From Mesorhizobium loti (GTDB taxonomy: Bacteria > Pseudomonadota > Alphaproteobacteria > Rhizobiales > Rhizobiaceae), in NCBI GenBank assembly GCA_002356515.1, contig AP017608.1, forward strand, positions 1-64,000: a stretch of DNA of 64,000 nucleotides, written 5' to 3'. The position numbers and the translations under genes were made by a program. The notes under the pieces were generated by a model that made no database searches, had not been told where the DNA came from, and saw nothing but the letters and a program-made list of their open reading frames with translations. Of this stretch, positions 59,173-64,000 are shown piece by piece. Every line of letters begins with the position of its first letter. The stretch's first letter is position 1.

Positions 59173-60678
59173 CGAAGCTGGAGGGTTCTCGGGGGCCGCG
59201 TCCAACCACAGATCCCACAAACCGCGCCAGACCCGTTCCCGATAGTGACGTACCTTGCGCGCCAGGATGGGAAACGCCACGGCACCGCCCATCATCACCA
59301 GGCAGTGGGTATGACGCATGCGCCGTATCTCGGAGGGATCGTAAAGCAGACGGCCGCTTTCGCTCTGTCCAGCCTGCTGCTGGTGGCGGAGCAGTTCGGT
59401 GCTGGCCTGCGAGGTCCCGCGCGACCGGGACATGATGGTGGTCCGGCCGATCGTTTCGGCGAGCTCCTGGGCCGTCGCGTTGTCGTTCACGTTGAACGCA
59501 ACCTGGCAGCCGGATGCGGCCAGGAATGAGGACGCCGAGTCGGCGCCGTAGATGCGCCGCAGCTGACCGAGATCCTGGAGGACGAGCAGGGTGCGGGTAT
59601 AAGCCCGGAGGTAGCCGATGCCTTGCTCCAAGGCATCCAGGCGCCCGAGGGCCGCAAGCTCGTCGATCAGCAGCAGGGGCTTGTGACGGGGCCGCGGCAG
59701 CGTCTTGCCGCGCACGGCTGCGGCAAGCGCGCAGCCGATCATCAGGCGCAGAAACGGCTGGTAGATCTTCAGCTTGTCCTCGGGCACCACCACGAAAACC
59801 GAGATGACGCCGGTATGCATCTGCATCAAATCGAAATCCGAGCGGGCGGTGAGAAAGCCGCCGATGCGATCTGGCGACCAGAACTGCAGCGTTTTGGCAG
59901 TGTTCTTGATCACCGACCGGGTTTCATCGTGATCCAGGCCGGCCAGGGTGATGCGCGCTTCCTCCTCGACCAGGCCGTGACCACAACTGGCCATCAGTTC
60001 CAGCTCGTGAGCAAACCCGCTGCTGCCAAGCGTGATGATCTGGCGAACGGTCGCCAGCGTCCACAGCGGCGGCGGCCGGGTGCGAATGACATAACCGATG
60101 ATCATTGCAATCATTTGCCGGGCACTGGTGTCCCAATGGCCGTCGGCAGATTCAGGGATGACAAGCAGGTCGGCCAGTGCGGCGATGTCGTCGGCCTCGT
60201 GGTGGCTGCCGACGCGGATGAGGTCGAACGGGTTCAGGTGATGTGAAAGTTCGGGATGCTGCGCGTCAATGCGGAAAACCGGACCGAGCGTGGCCCGGAA
60301 ACGTCCGGTGACGGCGAAGTTTTCGCCTTTGGGGTCGGTGCAGATGACGGAGCCCGGATGGTCGAGCAGATTGGGAATGACCAGGCCGACGCCTTTGCCG
60401 GACCCCATCGGGGCAAAGACGAGGACAGCCCCTTCGCCGCGGTGCCGGATAAAGCCGGTCCATTTCTTGGCGACGATCAGGCCGTGGCGGCGACCCCAGA
60501 CGCCGGCGCGGAGGAGGTCAACGATATTCGCCCAGCGGGCCGAGCCGTGCGAGCGGAGCCGGCGTTGCAGCAGCCAGCGCATGAAGCGCCAGAGCTGCGT
60601 GCAGAGCCGCCGCAAAATCCAAAACGTACACCGCAGCGTGATGATGATCAGCCATCGGAACAAGCGGACGAAAAACAT
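59164..60678 (-). CDS. traG: Conjugative coupling protein 1 (VirD4/TraG family)
   Basis: 504 residues. Two N-terminal membrane helices (about 3-23 and nearby), Walker A APMGSGKGVG (about 89-98), DPKGENFAVTGRFR, Walker B LLLIDELAALGRLDAL and the C-terminal LVMMGGAVAFPILARKVRHY. It links the relaxase-DNA complex to the secretion channel. This is the usual compact VirD4 form; no channel (VirB/Trb) genes are in the window. The gene overlaps the mobA end on the other strand. Confidence 0.9.
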   Translation of the reverse strand: MFFVRLFRWLIIITLRCTFWILRRLCTQLWRFMRWLLQRRLRSHGSARWANIVDLLRAGVWGRRHGLIVAKKWTGFIRHRGEGAVLVFAPMGSGKGVGLVIPNLLDHPGSVICTDPKGENFAVTGRFRATLGPVFRIDAQHPELSHHLNPFDLIRVGSHHEADDIAALADLLVIPESADGHWDTSARQMIAMIIGYVIRTRPPPLWTLATVRQIITLGSSGFAHELELMASCGHGLVEEEARITLAGLDHDETRSVIKNTAKTLQFWSPDRIGGFLTARSDFDLMQMHTGVISVFVVVPEDKLKIYQPFLRLMIGCALAAAVRGKTLPRPRHKPLLLIDELAALGRLDALEQGIGYLRAYTRTLLVLQDLGQLRRIYGADSASSFLAASGCQVAFNVNDNATAQELAETIGRTTIMSRSRGTSQASTELLRHQQQAGQSESGRLLYDPSEIRRMRHTHCLVMMGGAVAFPILARKVRHYRERVWRGLWDLWLDAAPENPPASSA

Positions 60679-60953
60679 GCCGGACGTTCGTTGCCGGAGG
60701 CGGACAGGTCAATGGCGATTGCCCACCGGAGCGGCGGCGGAAGGTGCAAAGAAGGGGGAAGCCGCCCGGTTGCGCGGCAAGGTGTAATTGTCAGACATAA
60801 CCAGAAGGGGAGCGTCCACAAGCGGCATAACGACCGGAACCCAAGCAAAGCTCAAGCGAGACCACCTGCCACTGCTTTAATATTTCTGCTGCCACAATTG
60901 AATGTGACAGTATTTTTTGCTCCATGGGGCCGGGCGTTTTATCGGGGGATTCG
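60679..60953. promoter_or_regulatory. Divergent promoter region between two coupling proteins
   Basis: No supported gene. The AT-richer stretch at about 60870-60925 (TTTAATATTTCTGCTGCCAC) is a candidate promoter for the gene at 60954. Confidence 0.35.
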
Positions 60954-63251
60954 ATGAAAGACTGGCTGAAGGGTTTAGGCACCAAGCTTGTTGATGCGGG
61001 ACGAGCGAAAATTGAAGATGAAAAGCAAAGGCGAGCGGAGCCACAGCTAACCGACGACGAAAAGCGGTTGTTTGGTCGCTTTTTGGATGTCCAGGAGCAT
61101 TTCCACCAGATAGCAAAGGATGGCTTGCCTGAAAGGCCCCAGTCCGAGACGGCACGCAATCGACGCGAAATTCGTGCGCTCCTCACTCATCCAGCCTTCG
61201 ACGCAGCAGTCCGTGACGCAGAAAAGCGGAAGAAAGAGACCCTCGAACGGGAGCGAAAGCGGCGTGAGGACGAAGCCCGTATCGCCCGGGAAAATCGCCA
61301 GCGTGAGCTGGCTGCTGATCTCGCCAGAATTGACGCCTACTACGGCAACGAGCTGAATTCGTATGAGCTGCGGCTTCAGGAAGCCTATGACAGCCTCGAC
61401 ACCAAGTCGAAAGGCAATATGGCGGAATTTTTCCTGGAGGCCCGCGACGGTCAGAAAATAGGCAGTGACAACAATGCGACCAGCTTCCAAGGGATAGCCT
61501 TTGAACTCGCGTTCGACGCGACAAGAATGGCCAAATCCAAAAAGCTGTTTTCCGACGGATTGGCGAATTCCAAGCTGGTCAGAACCCTGCGCGATATCCC
61601 CGAGGGTCAACGCGCTATCATGCGACTTTCCGAAATCCTCCAGGTCCTCGGCTTAGCCACACGAATCGAGGTTTACAGTGTCGCCCTCCCAATGCTGTGG
61701 AACGAGGGGAAAACCCAGCTCACCACGCCAAGCAATCTGTCGACACCCACGGAAAAGGCAGCCTTCAAGAAAGCGGTCACGCACCTGATCGAGACGCGGT
61801 TTGGGACGCCCGAGAGCGCTGCCGAACTGGTTCAGGGCAAATGCCGCTCTGTCCTCGATGGCAAGGGAGACTCGGAGGAGAAGGCCGTGCTCAATCGCTA
61901 CCTTTACAGCGGCACCCGCTGGCTCACCTCGGACGGCATCAAGCCGCTGATTCCGAATGGTGTCACCGACAAGGCCCTGCGCCTGGGCGCTTTTGCGGAC
62001 GGCAAAGAGCTGTTTTATGACCGCAACGAGAGCCTGATCACCATCGCACCACCGGGCACGGGCAAGTCGACGTCGCATGTGTTGCGCAATCTGCTTTATC
62101 TCAACGGCCCGGCCGTCGTCCTGGACATCAAGGGCGATATGTTTGCCGCCACGGCCGACTGGCGTGCGGCGCAGGTGGGCAAGGTTTACCGGTTTGCTCC
62201 CAATGACCGCGACACCTCGCTGCGCTTCAATCCGCTCGACTTCATCTCGACGGATCCCGATGAAGCTTACGAGGAATCCGAGCGCCTGGCGGAGTTGCTC
62301 ACTGTGCCCGCCGAGGAGGGCGAATACTTCGACGAGCGAGCCATACAGGTCATCCGTGCCATGGTGCTTTACGTGGCGCTCACACGGACCGGCGCTGAAC
62401 GCTGCATGGAATCCGTGCTGGACCTGCTCAGCGGGGTCAACAACGACCCGCTGGCCGCGGAACGCGCCGGCCAGCCAGGTGAAGAAGATGCGCCATTCAA
62501 CGCACTGATCTCCGACTTGATGATGCATGAGATGCCGACCCTGCGGCGCATGGGCAGCTCGCTCAACAAGATGCCGGACAAGCAGCGGGAAGGGGTGTTT
62601 GATACGGCGCGCACCAAGCTCAAGGTCTGGGAGTCGCCGGCGATCGCGCGGCTGACGCGCGAGACGACATTCCGGCCTGCAATGTTGCGCGGCGAGCGGG
62701 CGACCCTCTACCTGTGCGTGGAGCTTGGCGACATCAAGCGATTTGCCTCGGTGCTCCGCGTGCTGCTCGGCAGCTGCATCAGCACCTTGTGCAAGGGCAC
62801 GCCTGTGCCGAATGCCGAAACGGTGACCTTCTTCCTCGACGAGCTGCCGCGCCTCAAGCGCATGGATGTGGTCGAGGAGGCACTAGACGTTGGGCGCGGA
62901 TTTGGCGTGCGGCTGTGGATGTTTGCGCAGAACATCGGGCAGCTCGAGACGGCTTACCCGAATGCCAAGGGGATGGTCGGCAATTGCCTCGCGCAGTGTT
63001 ACATGAACCCGGATGCCGAGCGCTCGAAATGGCTTTCGAGCCATCTCGGTGTCCGGCGCGGCCTGCTCGACGGAAGCGAGCGGCCACTCGTGGAATCCTT
63101 CGACCTGACCGGGCACGACTACGCCGACAAGGTCGTGGTCATGCTCAACGGCATGGACAATGCCGTCCTCACCAAGCGTCCTTACTACGCCGACCCGGAA
63201 GCCATGCAACGCGTGCAGAAGGCTCCTGAAGTCGCGGCGTTGGCGGGCTAA
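60954..63251 (+). CDS. Coupling-protein-like ATPase 2 with long N-terminal extension
   Basis: 765 residues from the ATG at 60954. The first 320 residues are soluble and coiled (AEKRKKETLERERKRREDEA-like region, then helical), with no membrane helix. The ATPase core follows: Walker A APPGTGKSTSHVLRNLLYL (about 365), LDIKGDMFAATADWR and Walker B TFFLDELPRLKRMDVVEEAL (about 625), then FAQNIGQLETAYPN. This is a VirD4/TraD-type motor lacking the standard membrane anchor. It may serve the second relaxase just downstream or be recruited by another protein. Confidence 0.82.
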   Translation: MKDWLKGLGTKLVDAGRAKIEDEKQRRAEPQLTDDEKRLFGRFLDVQEHFHQIAKDGLPERPQSETARNRREIRALLTHPAFDAAVRDAEKRKKETLERERKRREDEARIARENRQRELAADLARIDAYYGNELNSYELRLQEAYDSLDTKSKGNMAEFFLEARDGQKIGSDNNATSFQGIAFELAFDATRMAKSKKLFSDGLANSKLVRTLRDIPEGQRAIMRLSEILQVLGLATRIEVYSVALPMLWNEGKTQLTTPSNLSTPTEKAAFKKAVTHLIETRFGTPESAAELVQGKCRSVLDGKGDSEEKAVLNRYLYSGTRWLTSDGIKPLIPNGVTDKALRLGAFADGKELFYDRNESLITIAPPGTGKSTSHVLRNLLYLNGPAVVLDIKGDMFAATADWRAAQVGKVYRFAPNDRDTSLRFNPLDFISTDPDEAYEESERLAELLTVPAEEGEYFDERAIQVIRAMVLYVALTRTGAERCMESVLDLLSGVNNDPLAAERAGQPGEEDAPFNALISDLMMHEMPTLRRMGSSLNKMPDKQREGVFDTARTKLKVWESPAIARLTRETTFRPAMLRGERATLYLCVELGDIKRFASVLRVLLGSCISTLCKGTPVPNAETVTFFLDELPRLKRMDVVEEALDVGRGFGVRLWMFAQNIGQLETAYPNAKGMVGNCLAQCYMNPDAERSKWLSSHLGVRRGLLDGSERPLVESFDLTGHDYADKVVVMLNGMDNAVLTKRPYYADPEAMQRVQKAPEVAALAG

Positions 63252-63437
63252 CGGGGCCCCCAGGGCCAGGGCGCTAGCTCCCTGATGGGAGCATCGGCCT
63301 GGCCCGCGCTATCCACGCCCGTACTGTCACCAACCGGGGCAGGGGCGTGGCGTGCTCGACCCGCTTCGCTTTGGTCTTTGCTCTGCCACTCCGTTGCCTT
63401 CGATGATGGCCGGTGCTAAAGCGTGGATAGCGGTAGA
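63252..63437. other. Spacer before oriT-like site 2
   Basis: GC-rich, without a supported gene. It includes GGAGCTAGCGCC-like complementary runs near 63270-63300. Confidence 0.35.
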
Positions 63438-63466
63438 GCGCACTTATGGGTTTGCCTTGCAAACCC
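63438..63466 (-). other. oriT-like nic site 2 (MobQ type)
   Basis: On the minus strand the inverted repeat GGGTTTGC-AAG-GCAAACCC (63466-63448) is followed directly by ATAAGTGCGC (63447-63438), then TCT. An inverted repeat abutting TAAGTGCGC is the classic R1162/RSF1010 oriT plan. It lies 30 bases before the second relaxase start. Confidence 0.75.
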
Positions 63467-63495
63467 GTGCCTCACCCCCACCCCGAGGTAACTGC

Positions 63496-64000
63496 ATGGC
63501 CATCTATAGCCTGCGTCACCAGCCGATCGGGAAGTCCACGCAGGCGCGCCCGTTCACCTCGGCCGCGCATGTGCGCTACATCATGCGCCGTGGTGCTGTC
63601 GGCCGGATCGAAGCCGCTCGTATGCCGGCCACAAAGGGCAGGGCTGCGAGGTTCATGCAGCTTGGGGAGGAAGCGGATCGCAAGAACGCCCGCGTGGCAG
63701 ACAAGCTCTTGCTGGCGTTGCCGCGCGAACTCGATGCCGAGCAGAGGGCGCAGCTCGTCCGGGACTACGCCGAGGACGTGACGCGAGGCCGTGCGCCATG
63801 GCTGGCGGCCTTCCATGACAAGGGGAAGGACGAGCAGAACCCCCACGTTCACCTGGTCGTGCGCGACCGGGATCCGACCACGGGCAAACGTGTCGCTGGA
63901 CTAAGCGAAAACGGCAGCACCGAACGCTTGCGGGCTCTTTGGGAGGATCATGCGAACCGGGCTTTGGAAGGGGCAGGGCGGGCAGAGCGCATCGACCGGC
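63496..64000 (+). CDS. MobQ-type relaxase 2, partial (runs off the window)
   Basis: 168 residues are visible before the window ends, with no stop. MAIYSLRHQPIGKSTQARPF, TSAAHVRYIMRRGAVGRIEA and the histidine motif NPHVHLVVRDRD identify a MobA/MobL-type nickase domain, clearly different from relaxase 1 (IGKSTQ in place of ISRSNGRS). GAGGTA lies about nine bases before the ATG. Its full domain content cannot be judged here. Confidence 0.8.
   Translation, partial: MAIYSLRHQPIGKSTQARPFTSAAHVRYIMRRGAVGRIEAARMPATKGRAARFMQLGEEADRKNARVADKLLLALPRELDAEQRAQLVRDYAEDVTRGRAPWLAAFHDKGKDEQNPHVHLVVRDRDPTTGKRVAGLSENGSTERLRALWEDHANRALEGAGRAERIDR

Noticed and set aside
1..64000. Symbiosis (nod/nif) or complete type IV secretion gene sets
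   Set aside because: No nod, nif, virB or trb genes were recognised in any frame; only coupling proteins and relaxases are present.

Overview
The window is about 64 kb of GC-rich alphaproteobacterial DNA, most likely from the Rhizobiales (Mesorhizobium/Agrobacterium/Brucella relatives). It looks like part of a mobilisable or conjugative plasmid, or a plasmid-like integrated element. The reasons are a RepA-type replication gene with iterons, a ParA and ribbon-helix-helix partition pair, two MobQ-type relaxase genes, two VirD4/TraG-type coupling proteins, a long ParB-like protein, many toxin-antitoxin modules and many decayed insertion sequences. No chromosomal housekeeping block is present. 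All family names come from reading motifs; no search was run.

Layout. 0.4-3.8 kb: ParB-like protein, SprT-like zinc protein and a ParDE addiction module. 4.0-8.3 kb: a run of minus-strand genes of unknown function, nearly all for exported, lipid-anchored or membrane proteins. 8.3-11.1 kb: serine resolvase with an inverted repeat, a stand-alone ATP-dependent DNA ligase and two unknown genes. 11.3-14.4 kb: an insertion-sequence graveyard (TniA/Mu-like transposase and IS21 istAB, all broken). 14.4-17.5 kb: an ATP-grasp ligase and a 5-aminolevulinate-synthase-like enzyme, possibly a small biosynthetic unit.

17.8-36.4 kb is a catabolic island. It has two paralogous GntR/FCD regulators, an SDR, a sugar-type ABC importer (TorT-like binding protein, two-domain ATPase, two permeases), the two subunits of an ATP-dependent hydantoinase/oxoprolinase/lactamase-type enzyme, two class III aminotransferases, a split transketolase, an amidase remnant and a succinate-semialdehyde-dehydrogenase-like enzyme. 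Near-identical palindromes (CTTATA-N3-TATAAG) lie before the transporter, before one GntR gene and between the divergent transketolase and aminotransferase genes, so the island is probably one regulon. Its logic is import, ATP-driven opening of a cyclic amide, transamination and oxidation of the semialdehyde.

36.6-41.8 kb: remnants, a complete IS481 element with its target duplication, a second resolvase with an HNH-like gene, and decayed toxin-antitoxin genes. 41.8-46.9 kb: a surface-structure group (secreted protein, 811-residue repeat protein, pilin-like protein) and a methyltransferase. It is bounded by a duplicated segment carrying a partial tRNA-Arg on the left and an intact tRNA-Arg(UCU) at 52.4 kb on the right. 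47-52 kb: small plasmid accessory genes with long related leaders, a Fic protein and winged-helix or HTH regulators. 53-56.5 kb: parB-parA, a palindrome-rich putative centromere, repA and iterons. 57.2-64 kb: a decayed antitoxin gene and the mobilisation region, with two oriT-like sites, each just before a relaxase gene.
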